From NCBI RefSeq assembly GCF_001949145.1, contig NW_019091371.1, positions 236,494 to 292,162 on the forward strand: a DNA stretch of 55,669 nucleotides, given 5' to 3'. Shown in pieces: positions 24,601 to 33,504 of this stretch (the stretch's first letter is position 1; every line of letters starts with the position of its first letter). Position numbers and translations under genes: made by a program. This DNA is from Acanthaster planci. Taxonomy: Eukaryota > Echinodermata > Asteroidea > Valvatida > Acanthasteridae. Below the pieces are notes generated by a model, which did not search any database, had not been told where the DNA came from, and saw only the letters and a list, made by a program, of their open reading frames with translations.

Positions 24601-27600
24601 AATTTGTTTATCATGTCCTGCTACTTTTATCTTTGGCGTCATTGAAAGAGTGTGCTTGAGTTTTACAGTTTGTACATGACACAGCTTGAAGGCCCATTTT
24701 AATACAGTATTGGTTTGACTTGGGCCCAATTGAATAGGATACAAAAGGAGTCAGACTCGGGAAGAAGACCGATTGCCATGAAGGCCCGTCCATCCCCCCC
24801 CTTCTGTGAGAGCTTTGTCTACCACTTGAGTACCTTTAATCCTGGTCAAATCTCTTGGGCCCCCCCAATCCCCGGGCCCTCTCATTGTTGGGTCTCAATG
24901 CGCAGTGTCTGCTCCAGCTGGAGATGACAACATTGACTTGGGAGTTGGGGACCTGAGGAGGGTGTGGCCAATGACACCTGTCCCAACAAGTTTGGTCAGG
25001 ATTGTTTGAGTTTATACATGGATGTGCCTGCTTATGTGTATGCAGTGAGAGCTTTGGATATCGATACTGATATGATTTGGATGTGATTGGTTCACACCCA
25101 AATCGTGACAGAGCAAGTATTTGACAGTGACTATTGGCCTTGCAGCCACTCACAGGATGTAGGGCTGAGTCAATTCAAATAATTCACTATTTGAATATTC
25201 GACCTTCAATTCAATTGAATATCCGAATATTCAGTCGCACCGACTGGCAGATTGCTGAGAAACAACACGCACAGTTGTACATTATAATCTTTACAATAGC
25301 TTCTCACGTCTACTAGTATCTCCAGCCATGATTTAGCAAGATTTAAGAGACGAATAGTACTTTCTTTCCTGCTGAAATTGTATACTCCTTTTAACTTTTT
25401 AATGAATAATGTACCTTTTGAATCATTGTAAGGTTTCTGTCACTTTTCATTTGAATCTGCTTGGAACAAGCCTCCAAATGCAATTTTTCTCATTTAAAAC
25501 AAAAGAAAATTTTCCTCCCTTTCCAAGAATTTTGCATTTGAATATTCACATTCGAAAAATAATATTCGAATATTTGACAATTGATTGGATTTTCAGTTAT
25601 TCGGCTCAGCCTAAATAGGATGAGTTTACAGGACACTATCCTGTTACAAGTTTGCTTTTTTTCTCTAATAAGTATACCAGTAAATAAGTCATATGTGAAT
25701 GAATTTGTTCATTTTGGTATTTAAAAGGCTTCAGCTAAGCTAAAAAATATTATCACAGTTTCCATTATCGGTAAATACTTCTAAACATTCTAAAAATTTC
25801 CAATGGAAAGTTACCAGATTGGAAACCTTTTTAATGTGAAATTAACACCATCAGAATGCCATTTCCCACATAGAATTCACTTCTTCAGCTCACACAATTG
25901 CATACATATTAGTGAAACTTGTTTCACTAATATCCCCCTCTTAATAGAAACATACTGGGGGGAAAAACTGCACATACATATAGGAGAAACGCTTACGGAT
26001 AAGTCTGAATATCAGTGCGTGGGTTTCAGATGAATAAATCTGGTTTCATGTACATTTACTTTTCTGACAGGCCTTAGGAAATCTTGAACAATTACATTTC
26101 TCTCGGTACTTCCAGGAGGATTGAAGATTTGTTTGTCTGTGTGCAGTTAGGAAGCAGTGAAAGAATTTGACCAACTTTCAGCTCATTACATCCATAGATA
26201 CATGTAGAGTTCTATTCCTTTAACTATCAGGATATTATGCAGACACTGTAACAGGTTTCATCTGTTACTTTTAAGATTAAACATTGGAACTGAAGAGTCT
26301 AGTATTTAGGAAGATTGCCAACATAAGGTTGTGAATAGTACAGTAGTTAGAGCATTAATTCATTCCAGATGTTGCAGGTTCGAATTGCAGTTTCTCAACA
26401 AACCTGACCAAGAGTAAACCTGGTCAGTTTTCTTTATGATTTATTTAATGATGCTTGTATGCATTGCATTATACACTGCTAAACTGTACACATACAGTAC
26501 TTGCATAATTCATATTTATAGTGGAGGGTATTTTCTGCCATTTCATGGGATGGAATGTTCCCTTAGGTTGTCTTCGGTTGAGGTGTGTTTTATTCTACTT
26601 CTTTTTTCTTTCCAGTTTTTCAAATCATGTGAAATCGTTTAAGTAAATACAGTATGCTTTTAAGTGTTCTTGATACAGAGAGAACAAAAGTTATTTTGTG
26701 TCTGTTTTTCAATTTATTAAATAAAAAAAAATTGTATTGCAAAAGCTAGTACCTCAGTGTTTGTTTTCATTTAAAGGATTTTGAAGAACATCCTGGTCGG
26801 CAGTGGCTCAATTCTTTCCTTCATGACAACACGCCAGGAAAGCTATCCAGTGAGACTGAGACATCCCTGACTTTGACAAATGACAGTGAAAGCAGCTCTA
26901 ACAAGCAACAGCACAAGCCAAGCGACTCATCCCCTCGCATCTTTGTGGACACCTTCAGGCGTTTCCACCCCACAAGACAGAAAGCCTTCACCTGCTGGTC
27001 CACCAGGACTGGCGCCCGTCAAACAAACTACGGCACGCGAATTGATTACATCTTTACCAACGTGGGCCTGTTTCAGAGGATGGTCACCTCATGTGATATC
27101 ATGCCTGAGGTTGAGGGTTCAGACCACTGTCCAGTCAAGGCCAGTATGTCTTGTGAGCCGGTCCCTTCTACAAAGCTCCCAGAGCTGTGCTCCCGCAACA
27201 TGCCAGAATTCTTGGGAAAGCAGCAGAAGCTACTGTCTTTCTTTCAGAAGCTGTCACCAAGCAAAGTGGCTCTTGCTCGCAAGGTGGAGATGCAGGAATC
27301 CAGACCAAGAGATGATTCCAAACTCGGATTAAAAAGAACTGGAAGTGACCCGGGTAGTCACAGGTCCCAGAAAAAATTTAAAATGGATCCCATCGAACCA
27401 CGAAGGGGGAGTCTGATGAACTTCTTTCCAAAAAAGAAATCACAAGAAGCTGATTCGGGGAACAAGATGACAGATGCAGATGTTGTTACCAAGCCCGAAC
27501 TTGTCAAATCAACATCAATGCCTCCAGCAGACTTAAATGCCATGATTGACAACAACACCAATGGGGGATCCCCAGATACATGTATTTCAGAAACTTCCTT

Positions 27601-27874
27601 GAATCTAAAATCCAAAAGATTTTCCCAGGACTCCCTGACAGATGGATCCAACCGGAGTAAGGCAAATTCAGCCTCCGTCTGGAAACAGCTTCTCTCAGGT
27701 CCCCCACCAGCACCTGCATGCAAAGGGCACAACGAACCCTGTCTCTTGAGAACAGTGAAGAAACCAGGACCTAACCTGGGTAAGAAATTCTATGTTTGTC
27801 CCAGACCCGAGGGGCATAAGAACAACCCAGAGGCACGGTGCAATACCTTTATTTGGGTAACCAAAGCCAAGTAA
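9561..27874 (+). CDS. APEX2: AP endonuclease 2 (DNA-(apurinic or apyrimidinic site) lyase 2), complete, 6 exons
   Basis: Joined exons 9561-9675, 11914-11997, 13481-13661, 18078-18224, 21628-21694 and 26777-27874 give 563 residues (human 518). All are GT-AG and phases agree. Residues 1-325 form an exonuclease/endonuclease/phosphatase fold. Active-site positions are N7 (WNING), E34 (LQETK), Y142 (VYCPRAD), D183 and N185 (GDIN), D288 (RIDYIF), D314 and H315 (SDHCP). A linker follows with two PCNA-binding candidates, QQKLLSFF at 347-354 and RGSLMNFF at 408-415. The C-terminal GRF zinc finger (about 513-556) has C513, H516, C520, C539, C553. Known role: nuclear and mitochondrial 3'-5' exonuclease and 3'-phosphodiesterase acting with PCNA and in ATR-Chk1 signalling, with weak AP endonuclease activity. 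A Ser/Thr-rich insert of about 35 residues (217-252) is absent from human. Confidence 0.96.
9801..9856. repeat. Inverted repeat hairpin in APEX2 intron 1
   Basis: TTCAGGCAATGTCTCTTGAT, read on the minus strand from 9853, mirrors CTCAGGCAAGGTCTCTTGAT starting at 9804. The two arms flank a tiny loop (TATCAATGATA), giving a stem of about 22 bp with two or so mismatches. It could be a MITE remnant or a structured intronic RNA. Confidence 0.55.
10410..10990. mobile_element. Small element bounded by about 65-bp imperfect inverted repeats
   Basis: The left arm around 10415-10486 (TTCATTACCATTAGAACCCT, then GTTCCTATTATAAG) is matched on the opposite strand by 10990-10926 (TTCATTGCCATTAGCACCCT, then GTTCCTATGATTAG). 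The 440-bp interior has no coding content I recognise. The outer boundaries and any target duplication are not clear. Confidence 0.55.
11914..11997 (+). CDS. APEX2: APEX2 exon 2 (residues 39-66)
   Basis: An 84-bp exon between TGTACAG and the donor GTACAA, phase 1 to phase 1. It reads RDLLDDAIVNVDGY and SYFSFSRKRTGYSG, close to the human segment ending SFSRNRSGYSG. The donor GTACAA is weak. Confidence 0.93.
11998..13480 (+). other. APEX2 intron 2
   Basis: 1.5-kb intron containing the MITE at 12518-12851. The rest is unassigned. Confidence 0.8.
12518..12851. mobile_element. MITE with GGTTGAA internal words (possibly PIF/Harbinger type)
   Basis: The ends read TTAAAGCCTTTTCACAC (left) and, on the other strand, TAAAGGCCTTTCCACAC (right). 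TTA/TAA at both edges suggests a 3-bp target duplication, as in Harbinger elements. The 330-bp interior consists largely of inverted and direct copies of GGTTGAA and CAACC (for example AACCCGGGTTGAAAA near 12663), and encodes no protein. Confidence 0.65.
13481..13661 (+). CDS. APEX2: APEX2 exon 3 (residues 67-126)
   Basis: 181 bp between ATTTAG and the donor GTGAGT, ending in phase 2. It reads VATYCRNSVTPSRAEEGL, then IGCYGN and EELQSLDSEGRAIVTQH, all family-typical. Confidence 0.95.
13662..18077 (+). other. APEX2 intron 3
   Basis: 4.4-kb intron, dense in ACATGTAC words (for example 14829-14845, 16021-16034, 16513-16530, 17816-17832). A possible L2-like 3' tail (TGAATGAATGAAAAAAAA) ends near 14371. 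No gene seen. Confidence 0.75.
18078..18224 (+). CDS. APEX2: APEX2 exon 4 (residues 127-175)
   Basis: 147 bp between CCTCAG and the donor GTTAGT. It contains VVINVYCPRADPDNQER with catalytic Y142, then YNLLQLRAEALVKAG. The donor GTTAGT is non-consensus at position 3 but preserves phase with exon 5. Confidence 0.95.
19084..19816. other. Assembly gap (733 N)
   Basis: An unbroken run of N inside APEX2 intron 4. APEX2 coding continuity is not affected, since exons 4 and 5 are in phase across it. Confidence 0.99.
21288..21404. mobile_element. Short foldback MITE
   Basis: The left end GGCTGCGTCCGAATC and the right end, on the opposite strand, GGCCGTGTCCAAAAC are similar. Inside, AGAGCTAGGTCTAGGTC and its imperfect complement GACCTAGCCATAGCTCT form an inner stem. 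It is about 117 bp with no coding capacity. Confidence 0.5.
21628..21694 (+). CDS. APEX2: APEX2 exon 5 (residues 176-198)
   Basis: A 67-bp exon between TTCCAG and the donor GTGAGT. It reads RHVVVVGDINASHRRIDNCD with the catalytic GDxN motif (D183, N185). Confidence 0.95.
21896..23464. mobile_element. TTAA-flanked non-autonomous DNA element (piggyBac/Kolobok-like)
   Basis: Both edges carry TTAA (21892-21895 and 23465-23468) and near-identical inverted ends: AAAGGGGATGGGC on the left, AAAGGGGATGCGC on the right strand. TTAA duplications are known for piggyBac and Kolobok transposons. The 1.57-kb interior encodes no intact transposase but includes a decayed reading frame (22213-22461). It lies in APEX2 intron 5 in either orientation. 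Confidence 0.7.
22213..22461 (+). pseudogene. Decayed reading frame resembling the N-terminal edge of a P2X7-type C-terminal domain
   Basis: One frame runs 83 codons with three in-frame stops before its terminal TGA. It begins with an acidic serine-rich stretch (MSDSGDDNSSVDAFSD), then EYTREEILQLEAVG, then QGRQQNTNW. This order of acidic Ser-rich segment, EP/EE segment, then NTxW resembles invertebrate proteins with the P2X7 intracellular-like domain. The cysteine-rich core that should follow is missing. The resemblance is by eye and tentative. Confidence 0.35.
25160..25616. mobile_element. MITE rich in TTCGAATATT words
   Basis: The ends read TAGGGCTGAGTCAATTC (left) and, on the opposite strand, TTTAGGCTGAGCCGAATA (right). 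AGGATG flanks both sides (25154-25159 and 25617-25622). Both subterminal parts are arrays of self-complementary words such as TTGAATATTCGA, TTCAATTGAA and ATATTCGAATATT. There is no coding content. The superfamily is uncertain, possibly hAT. Confidence 0.6.
26325..26440 (+). repeat. tRNA-derived SINE head
   Basis: AGTAGTTAGAGCATT at about 26340 resembles a tRNA A box, and GGTTCGAATTGC near 26379 a B box, separated by a tRNA-like distance. It does not fold as an intact tRNA, so it is a SINE or tRNA relic. Confidence 0.5.
26777..27874 (+). CDS. APEX2: APEX2 exon 6 (residues 199-563 and stop)
   Basis: 1098 bp after TTAAAG, starting DFEEHPGRQWLNSFL. It holds the last part of the catalytic fold (FTCWSTRTGARQTNYGTR, SDHCPV), the disordered linker with both PIP-box candidates, and the GRF zinc finger ending at TAA. 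Insert residues 217-252 lie between the PGRQWLNSFL helix and the FRRFHP segment. Confidence 0.96.
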   Translation, partial: DFEEHPGRQWLNSFLHDNTPGKLSSETETSLTLTNDSESSSNKQQHKPSDSSPRIFVDTFRRFHPTRQKAFTCWSTRTGARQTNYGTRIDYIFTNVGLFQRMVTSCDIMPEVEGSDHCPVKASMSCEPVPSTKLPELCSRNMPEFLGKQQKLLSFFQKLSPSKVALARKVEMQESRPRDDSKLGLKRTGSDPGSHRSQKKFKMDPIEPRRGSLMNFFPKKKSQEADSGNKMTDADVVTKPELVKSTSMPPADLNAMIDNNTNGGSPDTCISETSLNLKSKRFSQDSLTDGSNRSKANSASVWKQLLSGPPPAPACKGHNEPCLLRTVKKPGPNLGKKFYVCPRPEGHKNNPEARCNTFIWVTKAK

Positions 27875-29384
27875 ATATCCCTACAGCTTTGGAAATTAAT
27901 AGGCATGGTTATTCAGCACTGTGTTCAGGTCTATTTACACTGGAGTGCATATTTTGCCAGAAGCTACCCGCAGCCAGTGGCCTGGTGCATAAACAAAAAT
28001 TGTAAGCGTGCAATTTGAATTTGGTTGTACAGTATGCTATGCCTTTGTAATGATCCAGGGACACGACAGTGTACACGTGAATCATTTGTACATGTAGGGT
28101 ACATCAGTTTCTGCTGCAATAATACAGTGGATGTGTTAATGGAAAGCTACAGGCTTACTGTACAAAAGTAATCATGATGTGCCATAGTTGTGAAGTATGG
28201 GTCAAGATTCTTGTATGGGTTTTAATGTTCAGCTTCACTGTACACAGTACCCTCAAAAGCATACCCATTGTTATCCACTGGGTTGGTTTTGAATGGAAGT
28301 CATTGTATGCATTGCATGATAAAAATCAGTCATTCTGCTTACTGGTACTAACTTCCACAGCAACTTACACACTTGAGCTACTTTGCTCTGTATACATGTA
28401 CAAGTAGAACCAGTCTATTTTCAAAGTTGTTAGTTGTCTTTCTTTCTTTGCAAGGAAAAAAAAGGTCTTGATAAAGGACAATTCTTTTGAGAAGATAGCT
28501 GTCGTTTTTCTAGGGTTTTAAGCATTGTTCTTAGCATGTTACATACATGTAGGTAATTTCGGCAAATAAGAAATGGCATCACAAAAAGACCAGTGCCTGT
28601 TACTCCATACAAATAAGGGGAGATAGATATCAGACATTTAATGTCAAAGGGAAATTTTCTGAAAAGGATGTAGTGAGATTGTACAGCCAAGAGCATCTGC
28701 ATGCTGTCTGTGTATGCAACAACATGTACTCCTCTATCAGTACAAAGGGAAAGACTGGGCCGAAACTGTTGGTGTCACCAAGGCCCGAACCAAGACCTAA
28801 TAGGTTTGCCCATTTCACTTAAAGCCTGCCGCAGGGTACATGTAGAACCAAGCCTTCTGTTACATTGTGAGTTGTGTAAATAACTTGCCTAAATGCCCTT
28901 CATGCTTTAATCAGACCTTGTTACTTGGTAACGAGATACCCTCTCTTGCCCATGTACATATCTAATAGCACAGCGTTGAATAGTTAGAAATACCTTAATT
29001 TTGCCCAGTCGCAAGCTGCATGATACCTGAATACATGTATTTTCTCACTTTTCACTAGCAGGACCGACCAGTCCTTAGCTTAGCAAGTATTTAACCAACG
29101 ATGTGCCTTGTCTTCACAGCAAACATGTACATGAACTTATTCTGTGAAATTCCTGCAGTATGTAATCTGTACACATAATGCACCATTGCTCACTTCATCA
29201 TGTTTGAATTATGCTGTGTAATAAATCTTACATGTACCCCCATGGCCCCAGTGACCAATAAACCAATGAGTTACGTGCCATTTGCAAGTATGTGCATTAC
29301 AAGTCCGTCCGTGAAAGTTACAGCTGACTTGAATGAAAAAAAGTGCAAGGGTACAGATTGTATACAGATTAAACATTTGATTTG
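27875..29384 (+). other. APEX2 3' UTR and flank
   Basis: No reading frame of interest. The first canonical AATAAA hexamers downstream of the stop that I found are at 29220-29225 and 29257-29262. A 3' UTR of about 1.35 kb is possible, and it would end just before the LINE fragment. Confidence 0.45.
29220..29262 (+). terminator. Candidate APEX2 poly(A) signals (two AATAAA)
   Basis: Two canonical hexamers 37 bp apart, about 1.35 kb beyond the APEX2 stop. A shorter 3' UTR using a variant signal cannot be excluded. Confidence 0.35.
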
Positions 29385-30730
29385 ATTTGATTGATTTATT
29401 GCTCTTTATATACATACATATACAATAGAAATTGCTTTGGCTCTCGTGCATTAAAATACAATAAGCACTAAAGGTTAAGAAATACATATTTATAACAATA
29501 AAATAATTAAGCAATAAAAATAATTTCAATAACACTCAAAACTAACAAGGTGACAAATTACTTGGTTTCATTCAGTCCCCTGACTGCAGTTGGGTAAAAG
29601 CTTCCTCTGAACCGTTCTGTATTACACTTAATTACTCTAACGTTTCCCTGATCTTAACAACTCAAATAACTCATTAGCTGGGTGAAATTCATCATTAATA
29701 ATACCACTAGTCCTGTTCTCCACTCTAGATCTGTGAATTTCTAAAACTGGCGTGAGATCTATACAATAATACGTGCAGCTAACTTAACCACTCTCTCCAG
29801 TGCCTGCCTATCAGCCATGGTGGTACTTCCATACCACACAGTGATGGATTGTGTTAACACACTTTCTACCACTGCTCGATAGAACTTGACCAGCAGATCA
29901 CTGGATAAGTGGAAACTCTTCAGGCATCGGAGGTAGAAGATCCGTTTCTGTGCTTTCTTGATGCCATGCATGACATTAGTATTCCAACTCAGAACATTTG
30001 TTAAATAAATACCCCAAAATGTAAAACAATCTACAATTTCTACATCATTTCCATTGATAGCAAGGGGAGCAATTGCAATTGGAGTTGTACATTACATTCT
30101 CTTTATTACATTGAGGTTCAAATTATTGTCTGAGCAGCACTGGGTCAAATGATGAATTTGATTGCGATAATTATACTCATCATTACCTATAATAAGTCCA
30201 ACAACGGTTGGGTCGTCGGCATATTTGACAATTTCACGGTCATCAAATGAATAAACACAATCATAAGTGTACAATGAACATACCAATGGTGATAGCACAC
30301 ACCCTTGGGGAGTGCCGGTATTTGTAACAGTTGAGTTTGAGATTAAAGAATTCACTCTAACAACTTGACTGCGATCAGTAAGAAAATCGTAAATCCAGCT
30401 ACAAAGTGATGAGTTAATACAGAGGTAATTGAGCTTATTTTATAATTTAGATGGTGATATTGTATTAAATGCAGAACTGAAACCAATAAACAAAAGTCAG
30501 GCATGTGTTGATGATCTACCGTCTAAACGTTTGAACACATAATGCAGTACGAGTGATACAGCATCATCGATAGATCGGTTGGCACGGTATGCAAATTGTA
30601 AAGGATCCTGTGACTTTGAAATTGCAGACTGAAGAAAATCCAAAACAATATGCTCTAGTGATTTCGTGACTTGTGATGTGAGTGCCACTGGCTGATAATT
30701 GTTGAAGCTGTTTACAGGAGTTTCTTCGGT
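29385..30730 (-). pseudogene. Non-LTR retrotransposon 3' fragment (reverse transcriptase), broken
   Basis: On the minus strand the pieces run in order. ALTSQVTKSLEHIVLDFL with DPLQFAYRANRSIDDAV is the start of the RT palm (30688-30497). Then come NTGTPQGCVLSPLV and KYADDPTVVG, with the YxDD catalytic box intact (30355-30092), and HGIKKAQKRIFYLRCL through ALERVVKLAARIIV, the thumb and connection region (29971-29759). Stops and frameshifts break it at several places. The element ends with AATAAA and an ATCAA-type simple repeat (29415-29375), the usual sort of 3' tail. It is plausibly the same family as the endonuclease fragment at 1815-2780. Confidence 0.85.
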
Positions 30731-31022
30731 ACTGGAGCTAGGCTCGTGTACATACTGTACATGGGCCTACGTTCATGTACCTATGCAAGTGCCGTGGATT
30801 GGCGATAGTCAGTGCATGTAGCAAACGGGGGTGGGGTGCCTTGGACTGCAGGTACCTACGTATAGGTCTTTCAGGAACCCACAAGAAGGAACCAAAACTA
30901 AAGGAGAAATTGGGGAGTTGATAAACATGTTTAGGAGTATTCTATTTGCCTGTACCACCCACTCGTCATCATTTTCCATTTCCATGCGAGTTGATGCCCC
31001 TTGGAAGTTAAGATGCCTACAG

Positions 31023-31861
31023 CAGGGGTCGACATTGAGCGGGCGCCCCTGTGCTTTTGCGTTCGACAAACCATGATTAGCGCCTGGTAACTTATTTTCA
31101 CGACTTCCTTTCGCGTTTCGCTGTTGCAGTGGTGAAAACACGTGCGCAAAGTTTAATCCATTAAAGCAAAGCTGCGCTGGTTCCCGCCGCGCTGCGCCCA
31201 CGCCAAGAACGCGGTGGAAATGTGCCAAACAACAGTCACCTAACCCTACAGCTGCAGGTCAAAAAAACATCGATATTGCAAGAGGATATATGCAAGTTAC
31301 TTCAAAGAACTTGGTCTCTTGTCTATGACATGCATTTTCAGTGTTCAGGAGTTTAAATTGAGGCGGTTTTGCTCGTACTTAAAGCGAGCGTGTTTCCACA
31401 AAATATCCTACCGCGGCACAAGGTTTATCGCCTGCCCGTTTGGATGCATCACGCATGGTTACCACGCGATACATGGGCATCGTATGCCAGTTTGCCGTCG
31501 TGATTACCAGTACCTGACTAGCATTGTGTGAATTGTTCATAGTTAGTGAATTGTCTACTGTAGAAATTTTTACAAGGTTTAAGACGTTTTTTTTTCACTT
31601 TTCGAGACTATTTTTGAAGCCCTTGTCGCTACTCCTGCCATTCAATCAGCTCAGAAAAATTGACACCCAAAAATGTCCGACCTACTGACCCTATTTTGAG
31701 AGGCATGTAATCGAATGCAGAGCTATTAGTTTTTAGCCTAATATGACTTTACCTAAAACAGCTCCCGGGTTCGGTGAAACAGCTCCCGAAAACCCCTGAA
31801 ATTTGAAATACAGGAGCTGTTTTTAGCTTCTGGGCAAAAAGGCTTAATGTCGACCCACGAG
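31023..31861. mobile_element. Non-autonomous hAT-like element (GGGTCGACATT ends)
   Basis: The left end CAGGGGTCGACATTGAGC is matched on the opposite strand by CGTGGGTCGACATTAAGCC at the right. The flanking 8-mers GCCTACAG and TACTACAG agree at 6 of 8 positions. Near the right end ACAGCTCCC/GGGAGCTGT words repeat. No transposase is encoded. The 139-codon minus-strand frame at 30809-31228 crosses the left end and is not credible. Confidence 0.6.
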
Positions 31862-33312
31862 TACTACAGTGATGAACTCGGCAGGATTTGTAAAGAATAC
31901 CAGATAAAAATGTCTGGGGAGTTTCCTCCAGCATTGAAACTGAAAAAAAAATTTTATAGCCTTTTTGCCTCTTGGTACATCCCAAATATAATATACTTCT
32001 AAAATGTCTGCAACAAAAAAACTTTCACTACTAAAATTGCAGTGCTAACTGAATGAACACCACAAAGTGTTTTGGATGGCTGGTTTAATGTTCATTGTTT
32101 ATAAAATGCTGTATTTGCATCGTAGATTTTACTGATTCAACGGCAGTAGTTGTTTCATGAAATGATGCTTGTAATCTATCACATAAATTACATCCACATA
32201 TCTTGAGATTTAAGTCAGATACATTATGTACAACGATCAAATTAATTGACATGGTCAAACGCTGATTTAAACATTTCCTGGTGAATTAGGGCCTAATCTC
32301 TACATCCTTTGAACTTTGCTTTAATTTTTGGAAGGTTTTCTTATTAATGTACATATTACTTTGATACAGTCTAGATAAAGGGGTATTTATTTCCCACTTT
32401 GGAGGTATGGTAGTGTATATGTGCATGTCTTATACAATGTAGGTGTAGTTACACCTTACCTGCTTGATTGCTGTCTTCAATTAGCATTTCCAGAGCCATG
32501 AAGTTGGAACAACTGACTTGGTGTCTAATACCCGTTACCTTATCTCTGCCTCTTTTCTTCAGCACTTTTGCCATCTGTTTCCAGTCATCCAAGCAGTTGT
32601 AGTAATGGTATATACAATGAAGTGCCATACTGCAGTCCTTTTTTTTTCAGAATTTTTGCCATCCTTGTAGCAGTTGTAGTAATATATGATATACATGTGC
32701 CATAGTGCAGTGGGACTTTTAGTGTGTGTTAAATTGCCATGATAGCGACATTATATGTATATGAACCACACCTCTTATGTTGAATGATGTAGTGCCAGAA
32801 TGTTTAGGAGTATTATTGACTTAAGGATGATGATTTTTATCTTGTGAATTATGGAGACTGATAGAATGAATTTTCCAGGGGTTTTTAAAATTACCTTGTA
32901 GTTGGTTGTTTTAACAGCCACATGACAAGGGCCCTGTTTCGTTTGGCCAAGTGCCATTCCATTAGTCAACAGGAAGGGAAATGTCTGCAAGTTAGCCCTC
33001 AACAGGGGCAGTGCACCCCAAGCCAGTCCCAGGAGGGAGGACAGCAAAGTACCCATCATGACTATTCCTTGTCTCACATGTAAAATGCAAGACACGTGTT
33101 CCCAGCTACAGGAGTTGCATCTTAGAGGTCCTTCTGACAGCTTTTTTGGAAGATCTCGGTGCTCTGTCCTGCACTGGGTGCCATTTTTCTGTATTTTTTT
33201 TCTGACGCGTTACATGGTTTTCAAGTTTTTAATACTTATGATCATAATGCAGCACTGTCATATTTACTGGCAAAGGTGGTACCTAAAACATTGCATTGTT
33301 ATTATGTTGATA
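31862..33312. other. Intergenic, unassigned
   Basis: AT-rich sequence without a recognised gene. A local duplication is present at 32560-32720. Confidence 0.6.
32565..32715 (+). repeat. Local direct duplication
   Basis: TTTTGCCATC ... GCAGTTGTAGTAAT ... GTGCCAT ... TGCAG occurs twice, about 85 bp apart (32568 and 32654 onward). The copies are diverged. Confidence 0.6.
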
Positions 33313-33504
33313 CAGTGATGTAGGTCTCGAGACCACTTTCTGCCGGACTCAGTCTTGGTCATGGTCTCGATAGCTGTGGTCTCGGTCTTGGTCTCAGTCT
33401 GGGACTGTTTTGGTCCCAGTCTCTCTTGAAGGTATTGGTTTCGGTCTCGAATTATCTGATTTTGGTATCAGTCTCGGACTAACCGGTCTCGAGTACAACA
33501 CCTG
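33313..33504. mobile_element. Short element built of GGTCTCG words
   Basis: The left end CAGTGATGTAGGTCTCGAGA and the right end, on the opposite strand, CAGGTGTTGTACTCGAGACC are similar. Between them are about a dozen degenerate copies of GGTCTCGGTCTT. The layout is the same as that of the GAGTAC element at 7647-8450. No clear target duplication. Confidence 0.6.

Larger units (their letters stand above)
21695..26776 (+). other. APEX2 intron 5
   Basis: 5.1-kb phase-0 intron. It contains the TTAA element (21896-23464), the TTCGAATATT element (25160-25616) and a tRNA-derived SINE (26325-26440). The stretch 23470-25150 is unassigned. Confidence 0.8.

Noticed and set aside
26325-26440. Candidate tRNA gene (B box GGTTCGAATTGC)
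   Set aside because: No complete cloverleaf; acceptor and anticodon stems do not pair, so it is called a SINE relic.
30809-31228. 139-codon minus-strand frame
   Set aside because: It crosses the left boundary of the hAT-like element at 31023 and shows no recognisable motif or splice context.
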